From: Tuctoria greenei
Lineage: Eukaryota; Streptophyta; Magnoliopsida; Poales; Poaceae
Reading direction: 5' to 3'
DNA: 64,000 nt
Assembly: GCA_036927565.1 (NCBI GenBank)
Contig: JAYESD010000011.1
Coordinates: 97,625,178-97,689,177, forward strand
Position numbers and translations under genes: made by a program. This document shows positions 10,301-21,912 of the stretch, one piece after another (position 1 is the first letter of the stretch; the number at the start of each line of letters is the position of its first letter). The notes below the pieces were generated by a model. The model saw nothing but the letters and a program-made list of their open reading frames with translations. It searched no databases and was not told the DNA's origin.

Positions 10301-11752
10301 ATGGTGAGGACTCGCAACCAGAGGGATGTCAATGATGAGGAGGAGAACAATGGAGTACCTCAGAACAACAACGGACAAGGACCTGCTCATGGAGCTATCA
10401 ACATTGAGCAGCTTTTGGCTATGCAAAACCAGCTCATGCAGACCATGATACAGACTATGGGATAGCTGCAGGCTGGCAATATCAACAATCAACCCCACAT
10501 ACCTCCACCGCCACCCCCGCCTCCTCATAACCGTTTGGGAGAGTATATGAGGACTAGGCCGCCAACCTTTGCTCAAGCTGCTGACCCTATGGATGCAGAT
10601 GATTGGCTCAAGTCCGTGGAGAAGAAGCTAGCCATTGTCCAATGTAGTGACCGAGAGAAGGTCCTATTCGCTTCTCATCAACTCGTTGGAGCAGCTGCCG
10701 ATTGGTGGGATTCACTATGCAATGCTCATGAGAATCAAGAGAGGATCACCTGGGCGGAATTCAAGGAGAACTTCCGTTCTCATTATGTGCCGGAAGGTGT
10801 TATGATCCTGAAGAGACAAGAATTCGAGAATTTAAGGCAAGGAAGATCAAGCGTGAGTGAATATCTCAATAAATTCACTCAACTCTCAAGGTACGCGCCT
10901 GAGGATGTTAGTCGGGACAGCCGAAAGCAATATTTGTTCATGAGAGGCTTGAACAATGAGATCCAAGTGCAACTACTCAACTGCGATTATGCCAATTTTC
11001 AGAAGCTTGTGGACAAAGCAATTGTGGTTGAGAACAAGATCCGTGAGATGGAACAAGAAATCAAGAGGAAGGCGCCATATCAAGGACAGCAACAAGGAAG
11101 TAATGTGCGCCCTCGCCTTGCGTCGCCCAATGCACCCCATTACAGCTCCCCTATTCCTGCTCAGCGCCCTGATTTTGCACCACGCCCAACTCAGTTTGTG
11201 CAGCAGCGCCCTGTTATGCAAGCAATGCCTTATGCGTCTCGTGCTAATTTTCCTAGAACCAATGCTCAAAACCAAGCTCGTCCCAATAATTCTGGTGGAG
11301 TCAAGATGTGCTATACTTGTGGAGAAGCTGGACACTTTGCTAATCAATGTCCTAAGTCAGGCCTTGGTAAAAGAAGCAATGCGCCGAGGCAAAACCCAAG
11401 AACTAATGGAGGACAGCCACAAGGAAGCCGTGGACAGCAGAATTTTACTCGTGGCAACGTGAACCATGTCTCTACAGAGGATGCTCAACAAGCGGATGAC
11501 GTGGTCATTGGTATGTCTCTTGCTAACTCCAACCCCGCGACTATGTTAATTGATTCTGGAGCATCGCATTCATTCATTGCATTGAAGTATGTTGCCAAGC
11601 ATTGTTTGCCTATCTCTCATATGAAGTCTACTCTATTGGTTAAGTCTCCTGGAGGAGAGATGAGGACAAATATAGTATGTCCAAAAGTAAGCCTTAAAAT
11701 AAGGGGGGAGACTTCTCCGCCAACCTCATCGTTTTGGATTCACGAGAAATAA
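10301..11752 (+). pseudogene. Chromovirus gag with zinc knuckle and start of protease
   Basis: Gag packages the element RNA. The frame starts MVRTRNQRD at 10301. An amber stop at 10463-10465 interrupts it, and it continues in the same frame from about 10466 to 11752. A capsid-type region follows (ADWWDSL near 10690 and VSEYLNKF near 10855), then a basic, Pro/Gln-rich linker. A CCHC knuckle (CYTCGEAGHFANQC) lies at 11309-11350. A protease motif (LIDSGASHSF) lies near 11546-11575. A G-run near 11703 shifts the frame soon after, and the text then jumps to chromodomain sequence. With the stop in place only the 54-residue N-terminus, or a product starting inside at 10535, would be made. Confidence 0.9.
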
Positions 11753-11914
11753 GAGGATCCGTTGTGCAAAGTGCAATGGGACCACCATACAGAAGCCGAA
11801 GCTACGTGGAAACGTGAAGAAGACCTGAAGGCAGAATTCCCGCATCTTTTCTCCACGCTGTCGAATCTCGAGGGCGAGATTCACTTTAAGGGGGGTAGAA
11901 TTGTAACACCCTAA
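11753..11914 (+). pseudogene. Chromodomain tail of the deleted pol polyprotein
   Basis: The frame reads KVQWDHHTEAEATWKREEDL and ends at a stop at 11912-11914, a few bases inside the 3' LTR. This is the C-terminal half of a chromovirus integrase chromodomain, the module thought to steer integration to chromatin. It follows protease sequence within about 50 bp, so roughly 3 kb of pol has been lost between about 11740 and 11760. Confidence 0.85.
11887..11900 (+). other. Polypurine tract of the chromovirus
   Basis: The sequence taaggggggtagaa lies directly before the 3' LTR start at 11902, the expected place for plus-strand priming. Confidence 0.85.
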
Positions 11915-11997
11915 ATTTTCGCATCCTGCATTGCATACATGATCATGCATTAAACATTGGTAGGATAAAAGAAAAATAATAAAACATAAAAGATGGA

Positions 11998-12030
<33 letters not shown>

Positions 12031-15000
12031 AATATGGGTAGCAAAAGAAGAAAAAAAAATAATTATAGCCTAAAACTTGTAATAGGGAATAAGTATAAAA
12101 ATAATAAATAATAAATAATAAATATATAATATGAATAATAATATATATATAAAAATATATATATATAATAAATTATATAATAAAAGGAAGTATAAAAAGA
12201 AAAGTAAAATAAAAAAATATAAATAATAAATATAAAATAATAATAATAATACATAAAAAGTAAATGAATAAAATAAATAAGATAAATAAATAATGTAAAA
12301 TAATAATAATAAATAAATAAAGAAAAAATAGTAATATGTTACAAAAAAAAGAGAGCCGCCTGGCGGCCAGGCCAGCGGCCCAGCCGACCGAGCGTGAGCA
12401 CGGCTCCCGCCCACGCCGCCCGGACCCCGCCGCCTGCGCCCCGATGCACGCGCCACCCGAGCCGCTCCCGCTCCGCGACGCGCGCCCACGCGCCGATGCG
12501 CGCCGCTCGGGCGCCCACTCCCGCACGCTGGGCCCCACCGCCGCCTAGGCCCTGCGCGCCGCGCCTCCCACGGCCCCGCACCGCCTGGCCCGCGCGCTGC
12601 GCCTCCCACCCGCCGCGCTCCCACCCGGGCCCCGCCTGCCGCCTGCCGACAGCCGCCCCACGCCGAACGCCCTCCCGCCGCCTGCCTCCTTGGCCCCCGC
12701 GCCAGCCCGCCCCGCCTCCTCCCACGATGCCCACGCGGTGCGCACGCACCCTGGGCCCCGCAGCCACGCCCGACCTCCCGCTCCCGACGCGACCGCCTGG
12801 CCCCGCACGCTACCGCGCCGAATCCCGCCGACCCCACCGAAATTTCCGCCCCCGCGTCCGATTTTCCCGCCCGCCAAAACTCCCGCCCGCGTACGTGACT
12901 TCAGCGCCCGCGCGACCCCCGGAACCGACTCGGTTCCCTGATGCCGCGTTTCACCGCTTATAGAAAGGACCGTAGGTCCTAGGTTTTTTTCCCCTGATCC
13001 CAGAAACGCTGCCGCCCAGAGAGCCACGCCGCCAGAAAAAGGGGACCAGAGCCGCCGCCGCCAGGGGAAGAAAAAGAAGAAAAAAAAGAGAGGAGAAGAT
13101 GAGGAAGAAAAAGAGGAGGGCCTCACCGTCCGCCGGAGATCGTCGCCGTCGTCGTGCTGCCGGAGGACTTTACGCATCTACTTCGTCTACGCGTCGCATT
13201 TGTTCCGCGACCGTCAAGCCGTCAGATCTACGGTAGGATTTGTTCCCGATGCGAATTTTAGCGACGCATTAGATCTAATAGACATAAATTGATTTTAGTT
13301 GCACCATAATTTTATTTTCAGCAGCATTAATTCACCCTAAAATCCCCGTAAACTCATATGAAAGCGTATGAACTAGTTGCATCTAATTAATAAACAACTG
13401 TAGTTAATTAATTATTATACCTTGCATGCATGCATATCATCGCATGTTGATTAATGTGTGTGCATCATGATTATTTGTATGTATTTTCTTGTATGTGTGA
13501 TCACGAGTAGAGGAACGTGCTCAAGAGGCCGCATACGAGGATTTTCAGAATCAAGATTTCGAAGCGCTTGAACAACGCCATCCGCCGGAGCAAGGCAAGT
13601 GTCCTTGAAGCATATTGATCCTGTTTTAAAATAAATGTTTTGTTTGCAAAATTGCATGCTGTGTCAATTTGATGGGAATCCTATGGTAGGAAGTTTACTA
13701 GATTTGTTAAACCACCCTTGTCACCTGGAATTTATGGTAGAGAGTCGGGAAGGGTTTTTACCTTTTTGCCTCTCTTGATTAATTGGGATGGGGAAGCGAT
13801 ACTACACATTTAATTATGCATCAATGATATTCTGGTTAATGTGAATTGGTCAATACGATGGATGATCTAAGCAAGCCTGGTATGTGGATGGGTTGGATGT
13901 TATGGTGGTTTGTTTGCTTTAGATCTAAGGACCGGTTCATGCGAGAATAAGCCAGGACTACAGTGCCACCACGAGGCCAAGTATGGGTGCGGCGTAGCTG
14001 ATTAATTAGGGCTTTGCTAGTGCTGTTTGGACCATTGTGGTTGCTCGGGGAAGGGGTAGTCGGATTGGGTTTGTTGATGATTGGTGGGACTACCCTGAGA
14101 TCCGAATGGCTCAAGAGGGGGCCCTTGGTTGAAGATGTGCTCTGCGGGAGACATCGCCACCGGTGAAACCTCAGTGGGGTCTAAATAGGCTAGTAATCCC
14201 TTTGTAAAGGCTATTTTGTGATCTCTTGGCCATACACCAAAGGAAGTGTAATTGGCATAAGGGAGGTTCTTTAGTCGCCGACGGGTGATGGAATCACAAA
14301 CACGTGGGTAAAGAGGTACAAACTCTGCAGAGTATTAAACTATTATGATAGCCGTGCTACCGGTTATGAGCGCCTGGATGACCTACATGATTAGAGTTGG
14401 AAATTGGGATTTGGGATGGTTATGGTCTGGTAATGGTTATGGTTGGTTTATGGTTATGGTTGGTTTATGGTTATGGTTTATGGATTATGGTCATGGGTAT
14501 GAATTTGAGTTATGGCAATTGGACATGAATAATGATGATGTTGGCAATAATTGGATATGGTTTATATTATGTTAATATGATGGTTATAATGGGATTTGTT
14601 TCACATAGACATAGTATAATGCTTTTCAAATGTTTTACTGTACTTTTCAGCACTTAGCCATTATTATTGTCGTCATTTGAATCAGCCACATGTCATACTT
14701 TCCACACTTGCTGAGTAAGACATGTACTCACTCTTGCAATCCCCCACCCCAACAGTTGCAGGTCAGAATTGTGAGTTTAATGGCGATAATGTGGAGATCT
14801 AGGCCGTGTCTACCGTCAGCTTTGCCTGTGGTGTTGCATGGAGCTGCGCTATCCCTTTTGCTTAATCAGTTTATTTCCACCGCATTAGTTGAACTTATCA
14901 TTAATATTCATTAGAGCTTGTACTTGAGGATAATATAGCTTGTGTAATAAAATTTGATAATTAATCTTGTTCTGTGGTAATTTTCTGTATACTCTTTTGT

Positions 15001-15083
15001 GATTGCACTCGTGTATGTGTGTTGAACATCCTGGGCACACATATGCGTTAGCTTGGTTCAGTTTTTCGGAACCGGGCGTCACA
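11902..15083 (+). repeat. Chromovirus 3' LTR (3182 bp)
   Basis: The LTR is nearly identical to 6867-10033. The clearest length change is an expanded TA microsatellite at about 12000-12028. It carries the same AT-rich and GC-rich blocks and the minisatellite (14415-14492). It ends GTCACA, followed by TSD AATGG at 15084-15088. Confidence 0.93.
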
Positions 15084-15088
15084 AATGG

Positions 15089-15594
15089 ATCCCATCACCA
15101 GCCATGTCTTGAACTCAAGCAACACCTGCACATGAATAAACAACCAATCCATACGAGCACAAGTCCTCGACTTGACTCAAGTTAGTTCCGAACACAACAC
15201 CTTACGTGAGAACCTCATATAAGCATGTTGCAAAACCACAGTAACACGATATCATTCATATCAACCAAAACGTACCAAGAACTTAGAAAATGTATACTAA
15301 GCAATCTTTCCAACAATGTAAAGCAAGTACAAAACATTGCAAATGAAAAGCAGAAGCACTGCGGTCAAGTTCTGGACCTTGCCAGAGCAACCCGGACCTT
15401 GAACCGGAGCTAACAAAAGCTAGTACAACCTAGCGCCGGAACTTACCAAAACTAGTATAATCAAGCTCCCGCGGGAGCTTACAAAACTAGCAGGATCTTA
15501 ATAAAAAGGTGTTTAGGTGATATTCAAAACTTTTATCATCAAAGCCAAGTGTATTCACTACAAGCCAATGTATTCAACACACATAGGTTTTACA
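15089..15594 (-). repeat. Sirevirus-1 3' LTR, second part
   Basis: This resumes the LTR after the chromovirus insertion and matches 23021-23529. It ends TTACA at 15594, directly abutting the polypurine tract. The combined LTR length is about 1624 bp against 1617 bp for the other copy. Confidence 0.92.
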
Positions 15595-15843
15595 ATCTCC
15601 CCCTTGATGAATGTATTGGCAACACCATTAAAAATCCGAACATTGGCTTATTCACATAAAAATTTTGAAGGCAATTTCTCCCCCTTTGTAAATCAAAAGT
15701 AAAATGATAAGAAAATCCAAATATTATCCCATATTATCTCTCCTTATGCACATATTCTCTTTCTCTTCATGCTTATCTCTCCCCCTTTGACAATGTATTC
15801 AGCAAGTCATGAGCATATAAACAAATTATCTCCCCCCCTTTAG
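15595..15843 (-). other. Cluster of four polypurine tracts, Sirevirus-1
   Basis: On the plus strand the tracts read as ctccccc runs at 15595-15609, 15674-15688, 15774-15790 and 15827-15843. On the coding strand each is a g-rich tract of the type aaaggggga. Multiple polypurine tracts before the 3' LTR are a known mark of Sireviruses. The remaining spacer to 16584 is AT-rich with no convincing frame. Confidence 0.8.
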
Positions 15844-16584
15844 TTGTTATGAGTATATTATAACATATACATATAAACAAAGCTCATCCAAGTCATACTA
15901 TCAAGTACCTTACATTATCACATCAATGAGATACATAAAGTAGTGTAAGCCATGCTAGAGATCAAATGTAATTTTCAATTTAAGCAAGTCATGATCTCAC
16001 AAACTTAACTATTTCAAAACCTGAAATCATGACACTAGTTGCTGCATTTTATTATTTTTCAAAGCATAAATTTAGATCATATGATATTTGCAAGAGATTA
16101 TATGCGCATCTTCCTTATTCTAAACAACCAAGCCAAGCCTATGTCATTTGACAATCAGAAGCTTAAGGACATGGTTTTAGTCATACACAACTTCTTCCAA
16201 GTTCATATCTAAGTGCAATGATAAGCCATCTCAAAAGAAGAAGTGCGATGCATGCATATTCTCTTGATCTTTTCTCAATTTATATTTGTTCATAAAGACT
16301 CAACATGTGAGTTGCTTACTTGATTAATTCTTAATGATTAAAAGCACTTGTGAACATGTAACAAGTTCAAAACAGCAAGAAAGTTCGACCATGACCAGTT
16401 TTAGTGTAAGTAATTATTCTAATTACTAGACATGGCAAAAACTACAAAATGTATAACACGAGTAATGTAGTAAGAACTTTCAGCATGTAAAAGGAATCAC
16501 AAAGTCATATATGTATGAAATACTATGCTCATATTATTTTAATTCCAGATTCACACATAAACTTCCCAAGTTTCAAAACCCCCC

Positions 16585-17220
16585 TCAATTTAAGCCATGA
16601 GGATGCATAACCCCTATTTCACTACGAATGTAACAAAAATGAGTAAAATCCAAAGGTTTTGTAAAAATGTCAGCCAATTGTTGTTCGGTATCTACATGGT
16701 GAAGCACAATGTTTCCTTTTTCAACATTATCTCGCAGAAAGTGATACCTAATGTCAATGTGCTTAGTTCTAGAATGTTGCACGGGGTTTTTAGCAATGCA
16801 AATGGCATTAGTGTTATCACAGAACAGTGGAACACTATCTAAATCAACCCCATAGTCCTTAAGTGTTTGAACAATCCAAAGAATTTGTGAGCAAACACTA
16901 GCAGCAGCTACAGATTCAGATTCAGCTGTGGATTGTGCAACTGAATTTTGTTTTCTAGAGGACCAAGCAACAAGAGAATTACCAAGAAAATGAAAAGCAC
17001 TAGAAGTACTTTTCCTATCAATCCTACAACCCCCAAAATCAGCATCCGAAAAAGCTTTCAAAGTAATGGTTGAGGAAGAAGGAAGAAAAATTCCAAATTC
17101 TTGAGTTCCATGTAAGTACCTGAGAATCCTTTTGACGGCTTGATGATGTGAAGTACGTGGGGAGGCTTGAAACCGTGCACAAAGGTACCCTCCTTGGTTT
17201 GCTTGATTTGCAGCCCCCAA
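16585..17220 (-). pseudogene. RNase H domain, Sirevirus-1
   Basis: This is the C-terminal part of the copia polyprotein, which removes RNA from the RNA-DNA hybrid. Visible motifs are AVKRILRYLHGT, DADFGG, KSTSSAFHFLG, AESESVA, LFCDNTNAICIAKNP and RTKHIDIRYHFLRD, ending in QLADIFTKPL. It lies in a different frame from the upstream reverse transcriptase. The text jumps from the RT thumb (KQTKEGTF) to LCARFQ with no intervening connection, so roughly 150-200 bp of coding sequence is missing near 17175-17200. Confidence 0.9.
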
Positions 17221-18195
17221 AAGTAAGTGAGTTCACCCATCATACTCATTTCAAATTCGGAACTCATCATTGCTGAAAACTTGGACACAAGATCATGAGA
17301 AGCACAACCAAAGATAATATCATCCACATACACTTGAACGAATAATGAGTCATTGCCATGTTTAAGCACAAAAAGAGTTTTATCAACCTTGCCCATGGTA
17401 AACCCCTTTACAAGTAAGAATGTTTTTAACCTATCATACCATGCTCTAGGGGCTTGTTTGAGACCGTATAAGGCTTTGGACAGTTTGTAAACATGATTAG
17501 GAAAATCTGGATTTTCAAAACCTGGTGGTTGTTTGACCTAAACCTCCTCATCTATGTAGCCATTAAGAAAAGCACTTTTAACATCCATTTGATATATCTT
17601 AAAACCAATAGATGCAGCAAAAGCTAACAAAATTCTCCTGGCTTCTAATCTAGCAACAGGAGCAAAAGTTTCATCAAAATCTAGACCTTCGACTTGAGTG
17701 AAACATTGAGCAACCAACCTTCCTAACCACAACCCCATCCTCACTTTGTTTATTTTTATATACCCATTTAGTTCCAATTAAAGTGAGACCTTGAGGTGGA
17801 GGTACAAGTTTCCAAACATTATTTCTTTCAAAATTTTCTAACTCTTCTTGCATGGCAATAATCCAAGATTCATTAGTGAGTGTGTGTGATATATCTTTGG
17901 GTTCAAAAGAAGCAACAAAAGCAAAATGAGCATGAGAGTTTGGATCGCAAAACCTGGACTGTGTGACTTGTTCGTGCAAGCTTCCAATCATCTGTTGTGG
18001 GGGATAATATTTGTAAAACCGTAGGGGAACAGATGTCTCACAAGCTTCTTCTTCTCCATCTTCATCACCAATCGATGAGCTTGTGACTTGAGGATGATTT
18101 GAATCAGCATTGATGGTTGTCGGTGCTGGTTGAGAATTAACATCCGGAGCTGAACCAAAGTCTTTAGCTGCTGAATTTTCGGGCAGCAGCTCCAA
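17058..18195 (-). pseudogene. Reverse transcriptase, Sirevirus-1
   Basis: Copia RT motifs appear in order on the minus strand: GTKWVYKNKQ, GLDFDETFAPVARLEA, MDVKSAFLNG, then QVYVDDIIFG with the catalytic YVDD near 17310. A frameshift near 17720-17760 separates the first two blocks and a TAG codon at 17538-17540 interrupts the palm. The enzyme cannot be made from this copy. Confidence 0.92.
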
Positions 18196-18944
18196 TTCTT
18201 CCTCATCTTCAACGAAAATGCTCCCCCCTGCGGATATGGATCTAGACCTGCAATGTTTGAGCTAGTACCTGGGCTAGCTTCATCAAAAGACACTTCACAA
18301 GTCTCCACAATTTTGTTAGTGTCAAGTAAAAGCACACGGTATCCTCTAGTATGAGATGGATAACCAAGAAACATGCCATCAATGGATCTAGGTTCAAATT
18401 TATCAAGATTACCATGTTTCTTAACAAAGCATTTGCAACCAAAGACCCGAAAGTGTATAACACTAGGCCTATGTCCAAACCGGAGCTCATATGGTGTTTT
18501 ACCTAGCTTAGCACGCAAGAAAACACGATTTGAGACATAACAAGCGGTTGCTAACGCATCAGCCCAAAATTTCCTAGGAGTTTGATATTCATCAAGCATA
18601 GTCCTAGCCATCTCAACTAAGGTTCTGTTCTTTCTTTCTACAACACCATTTTGTTGAGGGACATATGGTGAAGAAAATTGATGATCTATTCTATTTTCAG
18701 CACAAAAGTGATCAAAAGATTGATTTTTAAATTTAGTTCCATTATCACTTCTAATTGCTTTTAAAGATCCTGGGTAATCAATTGATAATCTAAGAAATAA
18801 AGTTCTAAAGTGACTAAAAACTTCATTCTTAGACGCAATAAAGTAAACCCAAGAGTATCTAGAATAATCATCAACAATCACAAGTACATACCATTTACCT
18901 CCGAAGGATTGAACACGTGAAGGTCCTACGGTGTCAAGATGCAA
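17988..18944 (-). pseudogene. Integrase, Sirevirus-1
   Basis: The integrase core has its three acidic positions in context: LHLDTVGPSR, AIRSDNGTKF and VPQQNGVVERKNRTL. Further copia landmarks are VIVDDYSRYSWVYF and TPYELRFGHRPS. The frame shifts near 18245, after GLDPYPQGGAFS, so the last 80 or so residues of the open frame are not integrase. An in-frame TGA at 18963-18965 separates it from the protease/zinc-binding part. Confidence 0.92.
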
Positions 18945-18962
18945 AAGTTGACATGGTTCAGT

Positions 18963-19553
18963 TCACATGATCATTGTGACAGGAGTATGTGAACCTGCAA
19001 CCATCTTAGCATGTCTACAAGAAGAGCACACAATTTCTTTGTCCCCTTTAAGCTTAGGCAGCCCACGTATGCGATCAAGAGCACTAACACACATTAGGTG
19101 ATCAAAGCCTACGTGACCAAGTCTACAATGCCAAAAATATAGGTCCTTTGAATCATTAGCAACTAGACACCTATGCTTAGAGGAAGACATATCAAAATCA
19201 GCTTTAAAAACTCTTCCAAACCGAGACATATTAAAAATAAGCTCACCATTTGAACCTACAACTTTGCAGCAGTTTTTATTGAAAATAATTTCTAGATTTT
19301 CATCTAGCAATTGTGCAACAGAAAGCAAGTTGTATTTCAAAATTTTGACAAGTGCCACATCCTTCAAAGTGTAGTGATCATTTACTCTAACCGAACCCTT
19401 AGCAATTATAGGAGTTGAAGAATTATCAGCAAAAGTAACATTCTCTACACGTGACAAAAAAGAGAGGGAGGAGAACCAATCTTTGTTACCGGTCATGTGG
19501 CATGAGCAACCTGAATCCACAATCCAAATGTTCCCCTTCCTCAAACGTGTAAT
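18963..19553 (-). pseudogene. Protease and integrase zinc-binding region, Sirevirus-1
   Basis: The aspartic protease motif is WIVDSGCSCHMTG at the start. The GAG-pre-integrase zinc-binding region follows with WHCRLGHVGFDHL and CSSCRHAKM. The frame is the same as the last gag frame, separated only by a UAG at 19554-19556. Confidence 0.9.
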
Positions 19554-19556
19554 CTA
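19554..19556 (-). other. In-frame UAG at the gag/pol boundary
   Basis: gag and protease share one reading frame with a single UAG between CAFM and ITRLRKGN. The position is exactly the gag/pol border, so it may be a readthrough site rather than decay. The surrounding sequence shows no obvious structure by eye. Confidence 0.5.
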
Positions 19557-21850
19557 CATAAAAGCACAATACGTCGATGACTCAATACTGGGGTTAGTCA
19601 AAAGGCATTTAGGAATCCAGTACTGAGTCACGCGACGTGCAGCAGGAAAAACACGCGAAAGCTGAGACAAAACAGCAGGTTTATGAGTCAAAGTTTGAGA
19701 TTTTTTATTCTTAACTACTGACCTATAAGGTGTTACTTGTGTAGCACAAAAATTAGTAGCTTCGGAGGCAAAAATAGAAGGTACGAAGGTAAACTTTGAA
19801 TGTTTTTGACTCAAAACAGCAGGTTGTACATTCGGTTCAATATGTGCAGCAAATTTTGCATGAAAGTTATGAGATCTAGCAACCATTCTTTCCGTTTTCT
19901 GTTGTTTAGCTAGTCTATAACAAAAATCTATGACATGACCATCTCTACCACAGTAGGTACAATGAAATTTAACTTTGTGTTCATGTCTAGATGAGAAAAC
20001 AACATTTTTATTTGAAACCGAATGAGACAATACTCCTGCAGATTTGAAAACCACTTCTTTTTGTTTAGGAACTGTTTGAATCAAACCACTTCCTAATGAC
20101 TTTACAATTTTAGGTGGATGTGCCTTAGCATGAGCATGAGAATCAAAACCTAAACCAGTTTTATCATTGCAAGACTTGGATGAATTCAACAGCAAGTTTA
20201 GGTTCTTATTCCCATTACAAAGCCGATCAAATGTCTTATGCATGTTATCAAGTTTATTGGACAGATCAAGGCAATTTTCACATGAAGTTTTTCCTTTTAA
20301 TTTGCAATTGGAACAATATTTAACTTCATGACAACGTAAAGCATTGTTCAATATAGAGATTTCATTCATAGCATCTTGCAGTTTCTTATCAAGATCATCA
20401 CAACTAGAACAATGCAAATCAATTGTAGAACAAGAAGCATCTTTTAAGTTTCCAATATTAAGTGCAGCAAGCTTTTTGTTCTTTTCAATTTCAAGTTCAA
20501 GTTTATCAAGTGTGGAGGTATGTGCACTTCTTAGGGAGGACAATTGTTCATATATTAAGTCACATGAGGAACAAGAATCATCACTAGGAATCAAGGATTT
20601 CAAACGATTAATTTCAGATTCTAGTGACTCAATTTTAACAGCATTGTCCCTAACCTTTTTGTCATTTTTCTTAACAATAACAGTGGCACGAGAAATAGCA
20701 TCACACATTTCTTCGCAAGTAGGACATACCTCTTCATTCTCGCTGTTGTGTTCTGCCTCCTCCATACTTGATCTTGACTTGCCCGCCATGAAGCACAAGT
20801 TTGCCAAATCATCTTCATCTTCATCACTTCCAATGTCCACGTCGCTTGAGCCAAGTTCCTGGAGTGCTGAGATAAAACTGTTCACCAGTTGGCGACCTGT
20901 AAAGCCCTTCTTCTTCTTCTTCTTATCGTTTGTTGAGGAGTGCTTTGTCCTTGATTGTTTTTCTTCCTGGGAGGTAGAACCTGAAAGGTTAGGGCAATGT
21001 GAACGAAAATGTCCTGTCTTACCACATTCAAAGCATCGTTGAGGTCCGGAGCTTCCTCTCCTTCTAGTTCTCACATTTTGCAATGCTTTTGAGAAACAGG
21101 TAGAGATGAGCGCTAGCTCCTCCTCTGGAAACTCCTCAATCTTTTCAAGGGTTAGAGAGGATAGCAAAGCAAGTGTACAACAAGATGATGTTTGACCGGA
21201 ACTAGGCATGTCATGTTGAGAAACAAAAGCAATAGACTTGTTGGGGTTCTTACGTGAGATTATGTCAATTTCATGAGTTTTAACTTGGAATATAGCACAT
21301 CTAGAGTAAATGAAATCATGACAGTAGATTCACGAATAGATGTGACTTTCATCTCCCAAATTGACATATCTAATGCACTTAGAAATTGCCTAGCATTTTC
21401 AGCATCTGAAAAATTAACATTGACACTACGCAAGTTGATGAGAATCTTATTAAAGCGAGCAAAAAGGTCATCAATAGACTCACCGGGTTGCATCTCGAAG
21501 CGCATGTATTATTTCTTGAACATGTCTTGCCTTACCTCTTTTATCGTGTTGGATCCTTCGTTGTAGTCACAAAGTGCTTTCCACACATCGTATGCAGATC
21601 GGAGGTGTGCAACACGGTCGAAGTCGCTTTGTGTTAATCCTTGTATGATCAAGTTTCGAGCCTTGTTGTTGTTGTCGACATCTCTCAGATTTGTAGCTGT
21701 AACTTGATCATTTGATGGCACTTCGTAAGGCTTGTATACCTTCTCCCATATTACAAAGCCTTGTGCCTGGATGAAAGCCTCCATGCGTGCCTTCCAAACC
21801 TGAAAATCAATACCAGCGAACACACATGGTTTGGCAGAGTACTTCTCCAT
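19554..21850 (-). pseudogene. gag, Sirevirus-1
   Basis: The frame begins MEKYSAKPCVFAGIDFQVW, the UBN2-type gag of copia elements. A TAA at 21509-21511 interrupts it in frame and a frameshift follows at about 21210-21260. The C-terminal part has a CCHC knuckle (CFECGKTGHFRSHC), a Ser/Lys-rich acidic stretch, and a long predicted coiled coil rich in Cys-X2-Cys pairs (CPTCEEMC, CSSCDL, CSNCKLKG). A second knuckle-like motif is CTYCGRDGHVIDFC. Long coiled-coil gags are typical of Sireviruses, some of which bind a dynein light chain. That property is not testable here. Confidence 0.9.
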
Positions 21851-21898
21851 GATGATTAGTCAAAAATACGTGCAAATAACAAAGATTAGAGCAACGTG

Positions 21899-21910
21899 GC
21901 TCTGATACCA
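21899..21910 (-). other. Primer binding site, Sirevirus-1
   Basis: On the minus strand it reads tggtatcagagc, tRNA-iMet type, two bases from the LTR edge at 21913. Confidence 0.95.
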
Positions 21911-21912
21911 AT

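Larger units (their letters stand above)
6867..15083 (+). mobile_element. Non-autonomous Tekay-type chromovirus with 3.2 kb LTRs
   Basis: The LTRs at 6867-10033 and 11902-15083 start TGTAACACCC and end CACA. The primer site is tRNA-iMet type, and a polypurine tract precedes the 3' LTR. The TSD is AATGG (6862-6866 and 15084-15088), inside the Sirevirus-1 LTR. The internal region is only about 1.87 kb: a gag, the start of protease, then a jump to the last part of a chromodomain. Reverse transcriptase, RNase H and the integrase core are gone. The long LTRs and chromodomain tail fit the Tekay/Del chromovirus clade. The two LTRs differ at few positions, so this is the youngest layer of the left nest. 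Confidence 0.93.

Noticed and set aside
20344..21042. 232-codon plus-strand ORF opposite Sirevirus-1 gag
   Set aside because: It is the antisense shadow of the coiled-coil gag region. Ser/Phe richness mirrors the Lys/Glu codons of the sense frame.
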